Source: Marinobacter salinus (GTDB taxonomy: Bacteria; Pseudomonadota; Gammaproteobacteria; Pseudomonadales; Oleiphilaceae). From it: a DNA stretch of 64,000 nt. The notes beneath the pieces were generated by a model that searched no databases, was not told the origin of the DNA, and was given only the letters and a program-made list of their open reading frames with translations. Below, piece by piece: positions 8,640-18,232 of the stretch (the stretch's first letter is position 1; each line of letters opens with the position of its first letter). The stretch covers positions 3,968,001 to 4,032,000 of the forward strand of contig NZ_CP017715.1 in the NCBI RefSeq assembly GCF_001854125.1, given 5' to 3'. A program made the position numbers and the translations under genes.

Positions 8640-10760
8640 GTGGATCTGAAACCTGTAAAGAAATCATTTGAGCTCGGCGGCAAGACCGTCACTCTCGAAA
8701 CCGGCCGTATTGCCCGTCAGGCTACTGGCGCTGTTCTCGTTACCATCGATGATGTGTCCGTGCTGGGCACAGTTGTCGGTGCCAAGGAACCAAAGCCGGG
8801 GCAGGGCTTTTTCCCGCTGACGGTTAACTACACCGAGAAAACCTACGCTGTAGGCAAGATCCCCGGTGGTTTCTTCAAGCGTGAAGGCCGTCCTTCTGAA
8901 AAAGAAACCCTGACGTCGCGTCTGATCGACCGTCCGATCCGTCCACTGTTCCCCAATGGCTACATGAACGAAGTTCAGGTTGTCCTGACCGTTATGTCTG
9001 CCAACAAGACCCAGAATCCGGATATTGCCGCAATGCTGGCTGCGTCTGCTGCGCTGGCGATTTCCGGGATCCCGTTCGACGGCCCCATTGGTGCGTCCCG
9101 TGTTGCTTTCACCAATGAGCGCGGTTACTTCCTGAACCCGACTTATGAAGAGCTTGAAACCTCGCTGCTGGACATGGTCGTTGCCGGTACTGAAGACGCG
9201 GTTCTGATGGTTGAATCCGAAGCCAAGGGCCTGACCGAAGACCAGATGCTGGGCGGCGTTCTGTTCGCACACCAGGAAATGCAGGTTGCGGTTAACGCGA
9301 TCAAGGAATTTGCTGCCGAGATTGGCAAGCCGCGCTGGGACTGGCAGGTTGAAGCAGAAAATACCGAACTGCTGAGCGCGATCAAGGGCGAATTCTCCGG
9401 TGCGATTGAGGAAGCCTACAGCATCCGCGACAAGATGGAGCGCTACGCTCGTCTGGGCGAGATCAAGACCGCAGCAGTTGAAAAGTTTGCGGGCGAAGAA
9501 GAAGGCCAGCCTTCCGGGGAAGAGGTCAAGAAGTACTTTGGCAAGATCGAGAAGACAGTTGTTCGCCAGCAGGTTATTGACGGCAAGCCACGTATTGATG
9601 GCCGCGACAACAAGACTGTTCGTCCGATAGAAATCGAAGTGGGCGTTCTGCCGAGCACGCACGGTTCCGCGCTGTTTACCCGGGGTGAAACCCAGGCAAT
9701 CGTTACTGCAACGCTGGGGACCGCCCGTGACATGCAGATCATTGATGCCCTTGAAGGTGAGCGCAAGGATCCGTTCCTGTTCCACTATAACTTCCCTCCG
9801 TACTCGGTTGGTGAAGCTGGCCGCATGGGTACTCCAGGCCGTCGCGAGGTTGGTCACGGTCGTCTGGCGAAGCGCGGTATTGCCGCAGTGATGCCGACTA
9901 TCGAAGAGTTCCCGTACACCATCCGTGCGGTTTCCGAGATCACCGAGTCCAACGGTTCCAGTTCCATGGCTTCCGTATGCGGTTCCAGCCTTGCGCTGAT
10001 GGACGCAGGCGTTCCGCTGAAGGCGCCAGTTGCCGGTATTGCCATGGGTCTGGTCAAGGAAGGCGAGAAATTCGCTGTTCTGACCGACATCCTGGGTGAC
10101 GAGGATCACCTGGGCGACATGGACTTCAAGGTCGCTGGCACCAAAGACGGTATCACTGCCCTGCAGATGGACATCAAGATCAACGGCATTACCGACGAGA
10201 TCATGGAACTTGCCCTGGAGCAGGCTCACGGAGCGCGGCTGCATATTCTTGGCGAGATGAACAAGGTTATTGCCGAGTCGCGTCCAGAGCTGTCTGCCCG
10301 TGCACCGAGCATCACCACTATCAAGATCAACCCGGACAAGATCCGTGACGTTATCGGTAAAGGTGGTGCGACTATCCGCTCTATCTGTGACGAGACCGGC
10401 GCGTCTATCGATCTGGATGACGATGGCAATGTGAAGATTTACGCGGATAACCAGGAAGCGGCTCAGGCTGCGGTTAACCGGGTTAAGGAAATTACCGCGG
10501 AAATCGAGGTTGGTGCGATATATAAGGGTCGTGTTGAGCGCATTGTGGACTTCGGTGCGTTCGTCAACATCCTGCCTGGTAAGGATGGTCTGGTACACAT
10601 CTCCCAGATTTCCGAGCGCCGTATCGAGAACGTGACTGACGAGCTGAGCGAAGGTCAGGAAGTTCTGGTTAAGGTTCTGGATGTGGACAACCGTGGTCGC
10701 GTCAAGCTGTCCATGAAGGAAGTTCAGGAAGGCGAGCAGCCGACTGACTTCTCTGCCTGA
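8640..10760 (+). CDS. pnp: Polyribonucleotide nucleotidyltransferase (PNPase)
   Basis: PNPase is a trimeric 3'-5' phosphorolytic exoribonuclease of the degradosome. The 706-residue protein has the full domain order: RNase PH-like 1 (about 1-145), an all-helical linker, RNase PH-like 2 (about 310-545, with [12 protein letters not shown] and [15 protein letters not shown]), a KH domain with [15 protein letters not shown], and an S1 domain with [15 protein letters not shown]. The start is GTG at 8640, preceded by CAGGAG at 8629-8634; no ATG closer to the conserved [13 protein letters not shown] exists. Confidence 0.98.
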   Translation: MDLKPVKKSFELGGKTVTLETGRIARQATGAVLVTIDDVSVLGTVVGAKEPKPGQGFFPLTVNYTEKTYAVGKIPGGFFKREGRPSEKETLTSRLIDRPIRPLFPNGYMNEVQVVLTVMSANKTQNPDIAAMLAASAALAISGIPFDGPIGASRVAFTNERGYFLNPTYEELETSLLDMVVAGTEDAVLMVESEAKGLTEDQMLGGVLFAHQEMQVAVNAIKEFAAEIGKPRWDWQVEAENTELLSAIKGEFSGAIEEAYSIRDKMERYARLGEIKTAAVEKFAGEEEGQPSGEEVKKYFGKIEKTVVRQQVIDGKPRIDGRDNKTVRPIEIEVGVLPSTHGSALFTRGETQAIVTATLGTARDMQIIDALEGERKDPFLFHYNFPPYSVGEAGRMGTPGRREVGHGRLAKRGIAAVMPTIEEFPYTIRAVSEITESNGSSSMASVCGSSLALMDAGVPLKAPVAGIAMGLVKEGEKFAVLTDILGDEDHLGDMDFKVAGTKDGITALQMDIKINGITDEIMELALEQAHGARLHILGEMNKVIAESRPELSARAPSITTIKINPDKIRDVIGKGGATIRSICDETGASIDLDDDGNVKIYADNQEAAQAAVNRVKEITAEIEVGAIYKGRVERIVDFGAFVNILPGKDGLVHISQISERRIENVTDELSEGQEVLVKVLDVDNRGRVKLSMKEVQEGEQPTDFSA

Positions 10761-10782
10761 TAGCTAACCGCTAAACGGCCTG

Positions 10783-10818
10783 AAAACCCGTCTTTCCTCT
10801 GGATTGGCGGGTTTTTTC
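10783..10818 (+). terminator. pnp terminator
   Basis: AACCCG (10785-10790) and CGGGTT (10808-10813) form the stem, followed by a T run, 22 bases after the pnp stop. The hydrolase gene on the other strand ends 28 bases beyond. Confidence 0.8.
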
Positions 10819-10845
10819 TTTCTGATTCCAAAACCAGCTTAGGCC

Positions 10846-11739
10846 TCAGTTGCTGGCCCTCGAGAGGAAGTCCAAAACCATTTGTTTATAGGCCGGGATC
10901 ACAAATGTCGCGGCATGGGGAGTGTCGGTCTGCAGAAATTCTTTAGGCTCCTCTGCAGCCTCATAGAGTGCTTTGCCATGATGGAAGGGGATGATGCCGT
11001 CGCGGGCGCTGTGGATCACCAAAACCGGAACCGGGCTGATAGCGGCAATGCGGTTCACGCCTTCATAGTCTTCGGGAATCGTCCAGCTCAGGGGGATCTG
11101 GAGTGGCCAGGTTAACCAGAAGTTTCCCAGTTTCTCCCTCGCAATGCCCCGAAACCCCGAAAAGGTTCCGTCAAGCACGACGCCGCTGAGCTCTGGCGTT
11201 TCTTCCCGTTGTACCCACTCGCTGGCCAAGGCTACGCCCAGTGCGCCCCCCAGACTTTGGCCGAGAAGGAAAACAGGGTCGCCCTGGACGTCGGGTTGGT
11301 TCACCAGCCAGCGGAGACCGGACTCTGTGTCATGGAGGGCCCCTCCGATGTCTGGCGCACCGGTGGAGTTTCCGTAGCCGCGATAGTCGATGGCGAAGAC
11401 GTTGTAGCCTTCCGCAGGCAGCCAGGCGACGTTGAGGATGTGGCTGCTAATGTTCTGGGCGTTACCATGGAGGAAGTAGACGGTGCCTCGCGGAGGGCTT
11501 TGTGTGGTCTCGGCGGGAAGCCACCAGCCGTGGAGGGTTTCGCCGTCGGCGGTATTGAGGTACACATCCTCATAACTCAGGTTGAGCCGGTCCGGGGTGA
11601 TGTAGGTGACGTTATCTGGATAGAAGAAGACACTGCTGCAGCCGCTCAGGCTCAGTGTGGCTGCCACCGCGCCTGCGGCCGCAATGGCCGCTTTCACCCT
11701 TGATACAGTCAGAAGTAGGCGTGCAGTCCGGTTTGCCAT
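10846..11739 (-). CDS. Alpha/beta hydrolase, predicted lipoprotein
   Basis: A 297-residue predicted lipoprotein: a hydrophobic stretch (about 18-32) ends in the lipobox LSGC, so Cys33 would be lipidated. The hydrolase core follows, with oxyanion-side motif YFLHGNAQN, nucleophile elbow GQSLGG (Ser near 162), an acid in HSARDGIIPF and a His in DTPHAA. It resembles the YfhR/BEM46-type serine hydrolases; substrate unknown. Its start lies inside the 3' end of the preceding DUF4105 gene (31-base overlap), implying co-translation and a related envelope role. A start a few codons downstream is possible. Confidence 0.85.
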   Translation of the reverse strand: MANRTARLLLTVSRVKAAIAAAGAVAATLSLSGCSSVFFYPDNVTYITPDRLNLSYEDVYLNTADGETLHGWWLPAETTQSPPRGTVYFLHGNAQNISSHILNVAWLPAEGYNVFAIDYRGYGNSTGAPDIGGALHDTESGLRWLVNQPDVQGDPVFLLGQSLGGALGVALASEWVQREETPELSGVVLDGTFSGFRGIAREKLGNFWLTWPLQIPLSWTIPEDYEGVNRIAAISPVPVLVIHSARDGIIPFHHGKALYEAAEEPKEFLQTDTPHAATFVIPAYKQMVLDFLSRASN

Positions 11740-13574
11740 TTGCTCTCGTACCTGTCGTAGTGATCTTCCCGGGTGAATTCGGCAAACAGGCTGAACTCCC
11801 GGCCTATGTGCCAGCTGGCTTTTGCGTAGGCCTGATACTGTCTGTGCTGGCTGCTGACGATCCAGGCTTTGGTCTTGGCTCCGGCCATCAGGCTGAACTG
11901 GTTGTTTTGGTGCAGCAGCCCGATGTCGGCGCCGGATGCGGCATCGTAGCCGCGGCGGAGGTCGTCATCAATCTCCAGGTCGGCGGTTGCGATGGCGAAG
12001 AGTTGGGTTTTTGGAGCCAATTGCCAGCTACCTCCTGCGCCGCCCTCAAGATAAGGCGCCAGCACACGCTCAGTGCCGGTATCGGTTCTGCGGCCACCAA
12101 AGCCTACCTGCCAGGACAAAGGCGAAAAAAACTGGTTTCTGGGGCTGAGAGAGCGAATCTCTACGCCCGTCAGCTGTTCCAGTTGCAGTTCGTCGTTGTC
12201 GGTGTAGTAGCGGGCGTCCAGTCTCAGGAACTGGAGTTGGGCACCACTACGGTAGCCCTCCGGAGGGTCAAGAATATCGTGATAGGCAGGCCGAAGGGTG
12301 AGTTGGGTGAATTCCCGGTGGTCCAGCTGGCCGCCGGCCAGGCTCAGACGGAAAGTGTCATGGCCCTGGTCGTCCCGGATAGCGGGTTCGGGTGGGGTTT
12401 CGGGAGGCGGTACGTTTTCGATGGTGCTGCGTTCTTGCAGCAATTCATGGGATAGCGGGGCCGCGATGTCACGCGGCCAGCCTTCGGCTTCGCTCTGGTA
12501 GCGCACATAGTCGTAGGTGGCGTCCAGTACATGGGCCCTTTCACTGGCGGTCAGTCGCTTTAGCTCGTCGGCATCAGCGGAGACATAACCATTGGCCACG
12601 GCAGCGGCCAGTGTTTGCTGCGAGTCCGGCAATGAGGACAAGCTGTAAGCGACCGAGGTGGCGGCCGATGGCCGGTAATGAACGCTGCTGATAAGATCTT
12701 TGTCCACAACCCACCGAACGGTATCGGAGGGGATAGCGTGAGTGCCCACTTCGTCCAGAAGGTTTGTGCCCGGGCGCGCTACATCAATAAGAGCTAACAG
12801 TCGGTAGGCGCAGTTTTCGTCGAAGAAATAGTAATCGAAGTTGCGATCACGAATTTCCCAGGCGTGGGCAAGCATCAGGTCTACTTCTTCCTGATTGAGG
12901 TTCAGAGTGTATTCCCAGAGATCCCTGTGTTCGATATCGGAGTAAAGGCGGATCTTTTCATAATAGGGTTGTATTGTTGTTATGCCCGGGTATCCGCCAA
13001 AGATCCCTTTGTAGGCAAACAGGATCTCGCTGTCATGTGCTGCTGCGTCGGCCGCGTAGGATATGGTGCTGGCCAGCAACAGGTTCGTTTCTTCGTCTTC
13101 CTGGGGTGGGTCAAGTCTCAGGAATGTGTGCCCGAACATCGACGAAGGGCTGTTCAGGTAAGAGGCTGCAAAGACCAAAGTTACGGTCTTTGTATTCAGA
13201 GTCTCTTTCCACTCCCCGTATGCGGGGCAGTCCATAGGCGCCAGAGAAAGGTCAAATTCCTGCTGAAGCCAGGCGGTTCTGGCCGGGTAACGGCATCGGG
13301 CGTGATTGTCGCCCCCGCCCGGCCTCTGGATGGCGGATAAGGTCGCTTCCAGTTCTGAGGCGGGTGAATGCTTTCCATTTTTACTGAGGAAAAACGCAGG
13401 GTCATCCGCCTGGCTGGTATAGCCGTCTCCCAGAGTGTCGGGGTGATAGTGGCCTAGCATGAGCCAGGCTGGGTCCAGGTAGGGCTGGCCTGCCCCGGCA
13501 TCCGGGTCTGCGTGCGCGGTTGCTGTGAGAGCGAGCCAGATGAGAGCCGGCCCAATGCGAAGCGAATAGCCCAT
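11709..13574 (-). CDS. DUF4105 / Lnb-type periplasmic protein with a C-terminal beta-rich domain
   Basis: A 621-residue exported protein. I chose the ATG at 13574 because it gives a clear signal peptide (MGYSLRIGPALIWLALTATAHA); the frame is open 24 codons further upstream to 13646. The N-terminal half (about 60-400) has the DUF4105 hallmarks: His near 149 in SSMFGHTFLRL and Cys near 254 in FFDENCAYRLL. This matches a Cys-His pair in a papain-like fold, the family now linked to lipoprotein N-acylation (Lnb). The C-terminal 220 residues (about 400-621) have an alternating, aromatic-rich pattern ending in Phe, as in outer-membrane beta barrels. The lipoprotein hydrolase gene overlaps its end. 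Activity here is not established. Confidence 0.75.
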   Translation of the reverse strand: MGYSLRIGPALIWLALTATAHADPDAGAGQPYLDPAWLMLGHYHPDTLGDGYTSQADDPAFFLSKNGKHSPASELEATLSAIQRPGGGDNHARCRYPARTAWLQQEFDLSLAPMDCPAYGEWKETLNTKTVTLVFAASYLNSPSSMFGHTFLRLDPPQEDEETNLLLASTISYAADAAAHDSEILFAYKGIFGGYPGITTIQPYYEKIRLYSDIEHRDLWEYTLNLNQEEVDLMLAHAWEIRDRNFDYYFFDENCAYRLLALIDVARPGTNLLDEVGTHAIPSDTVRWVVDKDLISSVHYRPSAATSVAYSLSSLPDSQQTLAAAVANGYVSADADELKRLTASERAHVLDATYDYVRYQSEAEGWPRDIAAPLSHELLQERSTIENVPPPETPPEPAIRDDQGHDTFRLSLAGGQLDHREFTQLTLRPAYHDILDPPEGYRSGAQLQFLRLDARYYTDNDELQLEQLTGVEIRSLSPRNQFFSPLSWQVGFGGRRTDTGTERVLAPYLEGGAGGSWQLAPKTQLFAIATADLEIDDDLRRGYDAASGADIGLLHQNNQFSLMAGAKTKAWIVSSQHRQYQAYAKASWHIGREFSLFAEFTREDHYDRYESKWQTGLHAYF

Positions 13575-13664
13575 GAGTGATCGATTCTTCCAGATTTGAC
13601 GGGGGGCGTGATGCAGAAAAATGCGCCGTCCCTGGCGCATAGGCATTCCTTTTTGTGGCCTGGA

Positions 13665-14129
13665 TCAGGCTGCCACGTATTTGCTCAGTGATTCATTCTT
13701 CTCCAGCAAGGCGACGATTGCGTCTACCGCTTCACCAGAGGTGGTTTCAGAGCTGGGGAATACAGTTGCGAAGTTATCCTGAAGTACTTTGCGGAAGGTG
13801 CCGCGGTCAGCTTCTTCAACGCCCAGCAATACCGCGAGGGTATCGATGTTTTCGCCAGAGCCACGAGACATGTCTCGGGCAACCTTGTCGATGTTGCTGT
13901 CCATGTACATGGCCATGGATTGGACGGCAGCGTTGGTCTGGCAGCCCAGGGTGCCGGTCGTCATGCCGAACGTCTGGTTACCAAAAGTGCCATTGGTTGT
14001 GGCGGCCAGCACGTGTGGGGCGATACCGGACTGTCCTTTCCAGATCATTGCACCCACGCCACAGCCTGGCTGGGCGAAGGCCATGGAAGAAGCGCCGAGA
14101 AGAATTGCACCTGCGATGAGTTTTTTCAT
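13665..14129 (-). CDS. DUF3015 family exported protein
   Basis: A 154-residue protein with a cleavable signal peptide MKKLIAGAILLGASSMAFA. The mature part starts QPGCGVGAMIWKG and contains TFGMTTGTLGCQ, the pattern I associate with DUF3015; the two Cys (near 23 and 63) could form a disulfide in the periplasm. Function unknown. It stands alone between the DUF4105 gene and the liv operon; the start is preceded by AGGAGTGGATA on the - strand. Confidence 0.8.
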   Translation of the reverse strand: MKKLIAGAILLGASSMAFAQPGCGVGAMIWKGQSGIAPHVLAATTNGTFGNQTFGMTTGTLGCQTNAAVQSMAMYMDSNIDKVARDMSRGSGENIDTLAVLLGVEEADRGTFRKVLQDNFATVFPSSETTSGEAVDAIVALLEKNESLSKYVAA

Positions 14130-14345
14130 TATCCACTCCTTTGTGTGTTTTAGCTACGTCACGCGTATTCCACCGAATCTTTCCAGCGGAATATGCGGGA
14201 ACGGCCCTGACTTGTATGTGGAGACAGGATGACCGTTATCTTGAGTATAGTGCAGATCGTGCGTGCGCCAACCAATTCTTACGTGACTAATTGATTTAAA
14301 CACGAAATTCCGCACAAACCGATCCGTTTCTCTGGCGCTGAAACG

Positions 14346-14380
14346 AAAAAAGCCGGCGCATGGAAATATGCACCGGCTTC
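14346..14380 (-). terminator. Terminator of the livKHMGF operon
   Basis: Read on the - strand, AAGCCGGTGCAT and ATGCGCCGGCTT form a long stem followed by a T run, 24 bases after the livF stop. Confidence 0.85.
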
Positions 14381-14402
14381 TTGCCTATGGGGTGTTGGTG
14401 GC

Positions 14403-15104
14403 CTAGCCGCCAAGGTATGCGTTTTGCACATCGGGGTTGGCCAGCAGGTTTTTCCCGGTGTCCTGGAGTCGGATCTTTCCGGTTTCCAGCACATAGCCGC
14501 GGTCCGCGAGGTTCAGTGCCTGGTGAGCATTCTGCTCGACAAGAAACACGGTAATACCCTCGTCACGAAGGTGGCCGATGATCTCGAAGATCTGCTTGAT
14601 CACCAGCGGTGCGAGGCCCAGCGAGGGCTCATCCAGGATGATCATGTTGGGCCTGCTCATCAGCGCGCGGCCAATGGCGAGCATCTGCTGCTCACCGCCG
14701 GACATGGTGCCTGCACGCTGGTGCTCACGCTCTTTGAGGCGAGGGAACAGCTCGTAGGCATGATCCTGGCTCTTGCGGATCTCGGCCTTGGAGTTGAAGA
14801 ACCCGCCCATATGCAGGTTTTCTTCCACAGTGAGTCCGGAAAAGATCCGGCGCCCCTCTGGGACAATGGCTATCCCCGAGCGCATGATTTGCGCTGTCGG
14901 CTCGCGAGTGATATCGCGGCCTTCCAGGATCACGCGCCCGGAGCTCGCCTGCGGGTTTCCGCAAACGGTCATTAGCAGCGTGGTTTTGCCCGCGCCATTG
15001 GCCCCTATCAGGGAGACGATCTCACCTTTCTTGACCTCGACAGAAACCCCGTGCAGTGCTTCGATTTTGCCGTAGTGGGTATGGACATCTTCTAGTACAA
15101 GCAT
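14403..15104 (-). CDS. livF: Branched-chain amino acid ABC transporter ATP-binding protein LivF
   Basis: One of the two ATPases of a HAAT-family importer for Leu/Ile/Val. The 233-residue protein has Walker A GANGAGKTT (near 35), signature MSGGEQQMLAIGRAL, Walker B MIILDEPSLGLAP and an H-loop region FLVEQNAHQAL. Nine bases separate it from livG, and it is the last gene before the operon terminator. There is no extra domain, in contrast to the second LivF-type protein at 32346. Confidence 0.95.
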   Translation of the reverse strand: MLVLEDVHTHYGKIEALHGVSVEVKKGEIVSLIGANGAGKTTLLMTVCGNPQASSGRVILEGRDITREPTAQIMRSGIAIVPEGRRIFSGLTVEENLHMGGFFNSKAEIRKSQDHAYELFPRLKEREHQRAGTMSGGEQQMLAIGRALMSRPNMIILDEPSLGLAPLVIKQIFEIIGHLRDEGITVFLVEQNAHQALNLADRGYVLETGKIRLQDTGKNLLANPDVQNAYLGG

Positions 15105-15113
15105 GGTTCTTCC

Positions 15114-15869
15114 TCAGGCCTCGCCCAGGTAGGCTTTGATCACGTCGTCATTCTGGCGGATTTCTTCCGGTGTACCATTCGCCAGGGGGCGTCCCTGGTT
15201 GATGACGTTGATCCGGTCAGAGATATCCATAACCAGGCTCATGTCGTGCTCAATCAGCACTACGGAAACGTTATAGTCCTCTTTCAGGCTGACGATCAGT
15301 TGATTGAGGTCCTTGGTTTCCGCCGGATTCAGACCCGCAGCGGGTTCGTCCAGCATGAGCAGGCTCGGTTCAGTCACCATGCAACGGGCTATTTCCAGTC
15401 GTCGTTGCTGTCCGTAGGCCAGGTTTCCTGCTTCCCGGTTAGCCAGGTCCATCAGCCCGACCCGCTCAAGCCAGTAGGCTGCGCGGTCAAGGGACTTCTG
15501 TTCCCGGTCCCGGTAGCTCGGGGTTTTAAGCAAGCCGGCAATCAGGTTGGTGTTCAGGTGGCGGTGCTGGGCTACCAGCAGGTTTTCCACGACGGTCATC
15601 TGGGTAAACAGACGCACGTGCTGGAAAGTCCTTACCATGCCGAGACGGGAGATCTTGTAGTCCGGCTTACCCTGAACTTCCTGGCCTTCAAAAAGGATCT
15701 TGCCACCTGTTGGCTTGTAAAAACCGCTCATGCAGTTGAAAACAGTGGTTTTTCCGGCTCCGTTTGGGCCGATGATGGAAACAATTTCCCGTTCTTTCAC
15801 GTCCAGAGACACCTGGTCTACCGCCAGCAGGCCGCCAAAGCGCATGGACAGATTCTGTACTTCAAGCAT
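15114..15869 (-). CDS. livG: Branched-chain amino acid ABC transporter ATP-binding protein LivG
   Basis: The second ATPase of the importer, 251 residues. It shows Walker A GPNGAGKTT, the LivG-type signature LAYGQQRRLEIAR, Walker B LLMLDEPAAGLNP and IEHDMSLVM. It lies 6 bases downstream of livM and 9 bases upstream of livF, so the operon is tightly packed. Confidence 0.95.
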   Translation of the reverse strand: MLEVQNLSMRFGGLLAVDQVSLDVKEREIVSIIGPNGAGKTTVFNCMSGFYKPTGGKILFEGQEVQGKPDYKISRLGMVRTFQHVRLFTQMTVVENLLVAQHRHLNTNLIAGLLKTPSYRDREQKSLDRAAYWLERVGLMDLANREAGNLAYGQQRRLEIARCMVTEPSLLMLDEPAAGLNPAETKDLNQLIVSLKEDYNVSVVLIEHDMSLVMDISDRINVINQGRPLANGTPEEIRQNDDVIKAYLGEA

Positions 15870-15875
15870 CGCCCG

Positions 15876-17147
15876 TCACTCCTGCTTTTTAAGTTCAATG
15901 TGAATTCGGCGCATGGGCATCAGACCCTGTGGCCGCCAGACCATCATAAGGACCATGGCAGCGCCAAAGATCAGCATGCGGTATTCGGAAAACTCGCGGG
16001 CCAGCTCCGGCAGGATGGTGACGGCAATCGCCGCCAGAATGACGCCAACCTGGGAGCCCATCCCGCCAAGAACCACAATCGCCAGAACGATGGCAGACTC
16101 AAGGAAGACGAAGGATTCCGGGCTGATAAAGCCCTGCTTCGAGGCAAAGACAGTACCGGCAAAGCCGGCAAAGAATGCGCCAATGGTGAATGCGGACAAC
16201 TTGACGGCCGTCCGGCTCAGGCCCAGGGAGCGGGCCGCGATTTCATCTTCACGCAGGGCTTCCCAGGCGCGGCCTACCGGCATGCGCATGAAGCGACGGA
16301 TGACCAGCGCGGTGAACACCGCCAGAACCAGTGCGATCAGGTACAGGAAAATTACTTTGTGTTCGCCGCTGTAGGCAATGCCGAAGGTTTCATGGAAGGA
16401 GGTGTTGCCTTCTTCCTTGACCCGACGACCGAATTCCATGCCAAACAGGGTGGGGTCGGGTATGCCGCCGATCCCGTTGGGGCCGCCGGTCAGACTGGTC
16501 CAGTTGTTGAGCAGAATCCGGATGATCTCACCGAAGCCCAGGGTCACGATCGCCAGATAATCGCCCCGTAATCGCAACACCGGGAAGCCGAGCACCAGCC
16601 CGAACGTTGCGGCCAGCAGTGCGCCAATCGGCAGCGCTAGCCAGAACGAGACTCCGAGATAGTCGGATAAGAGCGCGAAAGTGTAGGCACCCACCGCGTA
16701 GAAGGCCACGTAGCCCAGATCCAGCAGGCCAGCCAGACCCACCACCACGTTCAGGCCGAGGGCCAGCATGATGTAAATCAGAACCAACGTTGCCAGATCG
16801 ACCGATCCCCGTGAAACGAAGAAGGGCCAGAACAGGGCAAAAATAACAATCCCGGTAAGAACCCAGGACTCCACCTTGGCACGCCGGTTTTCTTCCATCG
16901 GTTCCTTGTGGGCCATGGGGTTCAGGCCCGGCAAGCTGCGGATCCTGGCCATGATCTGGTCCCGGAAAAGCTGGAACGCAAAGACAACGGCTGCTGCCAG
17001 GAATACCATCAAGAGGGTCGATGTCTTGGCGCCGGTAAGCGTGACATTGATGCCCTGGGCTTCCAGGTTAAAGCCTAGGATAGGGTAGGAAATAATCAGA
17101 GTGATAAATGCGCAGAAGAGCGCATGTTTGACGTTATGAGCAGCCAT
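15876..17147 (-). CDS. livM: High-affinity branched-chain amino acid ABC transporter permease LivM
   Basis: A 423-residue inner-membrane permease. An N-terminal extension (about 1-105, the DUF3382-type LivM extension with two predicted helices) precedes the conserved core with about eight helices, containing [20 protein letters not shown] and the cytosolic coupling segment [19 protein letters not shown]. Its ATG shares one base with the livH stop (TGATG). Confidence 0.95.
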   Translation of the reverse strand: MAAHNVKHALFCAFITLIISYPILGFNLEAQGINVTLTGAKTSTLLMVFLAAAVVFAFQLFRDQIMARIRSLPGLNPMAHKEPMEENRRAKVESWVLTGIVIFALFWPFFVSRGSVDLATLVLIYIMLALGLNVVVGLAGLLDLGYVAFYAVGAYTFALLSDYLGVSFWLALPIGALLAATFGLVLGFPVLRLRGDYLAIVTLGFGEIIRILLNNWTSLTGGPNGIGGIPDPTLFGMEFGRRVKEEGNTSFHETFGIAYSGEHKVIFLYLIALVLAVFTALVIRRFMRMPVGRAWEALREDEIAARSLGLSRTAVKLSAFTIGAFFAGFAGTVFASKQGFISPESFVFLESAIVLAIVVLGGMGSQVGVILAAIAVTILPELAREFSEYRMLIFGAAMVLMMVWRPQGLMPMRRIHIELKKQE

Positions 17148-18070
17148 CAGATCTTCTCAACCTCCGGTTTGCCGAGCAGGCCGGTGGGTTTGAACAGCAG
17201 AATGAGGATCAGCAGACCGAAGGAGACCACGTCCTTGTACTCACCGCTGAGGTAGCCGGAGGTCATGCTTTCGGAAACTCCAAGAATCAGGCCGCCCAGC
17301 ATCGCGCCAGGAATACTCCCGATGCCACCCAGAACCGCTGCAGTAAAGGCCTTGAGGCCCGCGATAAAGCCGAACAGCGGATCAACCGAGCCGTAGTACA
17401 TCCCGAGGAGAAGGCCCGCCACTGCAGCCAGTGCTGCGCCGATAACAAACGTTGCGGAAATAATCCGGTTGGTGTCGATACCGAGCAGATTGGCCATGCC
17501 GAGATCCTGTGAGACGGCGCGGCAGGCACGACCTGTTCTGGAGCGAGCAATGAACAGGGACAGTGCGGTCATGCAGATCAGCGTGGTAATGAATATGGTG
17601 ATCTGCATATAGGACAACGACATCTGGAAAGCGCCTTCCGAACCGAACTGGAAGCCGCCGTCAATCAGTGCCGGAAAGCCGATGTTACGGGAGCCTTGGG
17701 CAAGGTGTACGTAATTCTGAAGGAAAATCGACATGCCGATAGCGGAGATCAGCGGGATCAGGCGGTGTCGCCCGCGCACCGGACGGTACGCCACCCGTTC
17801 CACTGCCCAGCCCATGGCGCTCGAAACAAGCATGGCGCAGATGAGCGCGACAAGCAGAATCACCGGCAACCAGGCGACACCAAGGGAGGCCAGGCCAGTG
17901 ATCGCAATCAGCGCCGTGTAGGCACCAATCATGTAGATTTCACCATGGGCAAAGTTAATCATGCCAATGATGCCATAAACCATCGTGTAACCGATGGCGA
18001 TCAGGGCATAGGTGCTCCCGATCGTTAGCCCGTTAATGAGCTGCTGAGAAAAATACAGGAGGTCTTGCAT
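17147..18070 (-). CDS. livH: High-affinity branched-chain amino acid ABC transporter permease LivH
   Basis: A 307-residue permease, partner of LivM. The ATG at 18070 gives [19 protein letters not shown], the family N terminus, with GGAG 10 bases upstream; the frame is open to 18109. Conserved features are [18 protein letters not shown], the coupling segment [19 protein letters not shown] and the C-terminal [16 protein letters not shown]. It is separated from livK by an attenuating hairpin. Confidence 0.95.
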   Translation of the reverse strand: MQDLLYFSQQLINGLTIGSTYALIAIGYTMVYGIIGMINFAHGEIYMIGAYTALIAITGLASLGVAWLPVILLVALICAMLVSSAMGWAVERVAYRPVRGRHRLIPLISAIGMSIFLQNYVHLAQGSRNIGFPALIDGGFQFGSEGAFQMSLSYMQITIFITTLICMTALSLFIARSRTGRACRAVSQDLGMANLLGIDTNRIISATFVIGAALAAVAGLLLGMYYGSVDPLFGFIAGLKAFTAAVLGGIGSIPGAMLGGLILGVSESMTSGYLSGEYKDVVSFGLLILILLFKPTGLLGKPEVEKI

Positions 18071-18162
18071 TGTTTTGGAACTCCGAAAGCCTGCTCCCTC
18101 CACTGCCACACCCTCAGAGCGGGATATCCGCGCCGGGGGTAGGGGAGGTTCAACAGGAGCCT

Positions 18163-18201
18163 AGAAAAACACCTTCTCCCGGATCGCGGTGAGAAGGTGT
18201 T
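18163..18201 (-). terminator. Hairpin between livK and livH (attenuator)
   Basis: On the - strand AACACCTTCTC pairs with GAGAAGGTGTT (perfect 11-bp arms, 12-base loop), followed by a T run. Placed after the binding-protein gene and before the permease genes, it probably reduces downstream expression, so LivK is made in excess, which is common for ABC importers. Confidence 0.85.
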
Positions 18202-18232
18202 CCCAGTATTACCGTTTGTTAACGATTTTGGC

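Noticed and set aside
8664..10598. 644-residue open frame on the - strand inside pnp
   Set aside because: It is antisense to PNPase and has no domain or start site; long shadow frames are common in strongly biased genes.
11655..12455. 266-residue + strand open frame across the hydrolase/DUF4105 genes
   Set aside because: It is antisense to two genes that show catalytic motifs, with no domain of its own.
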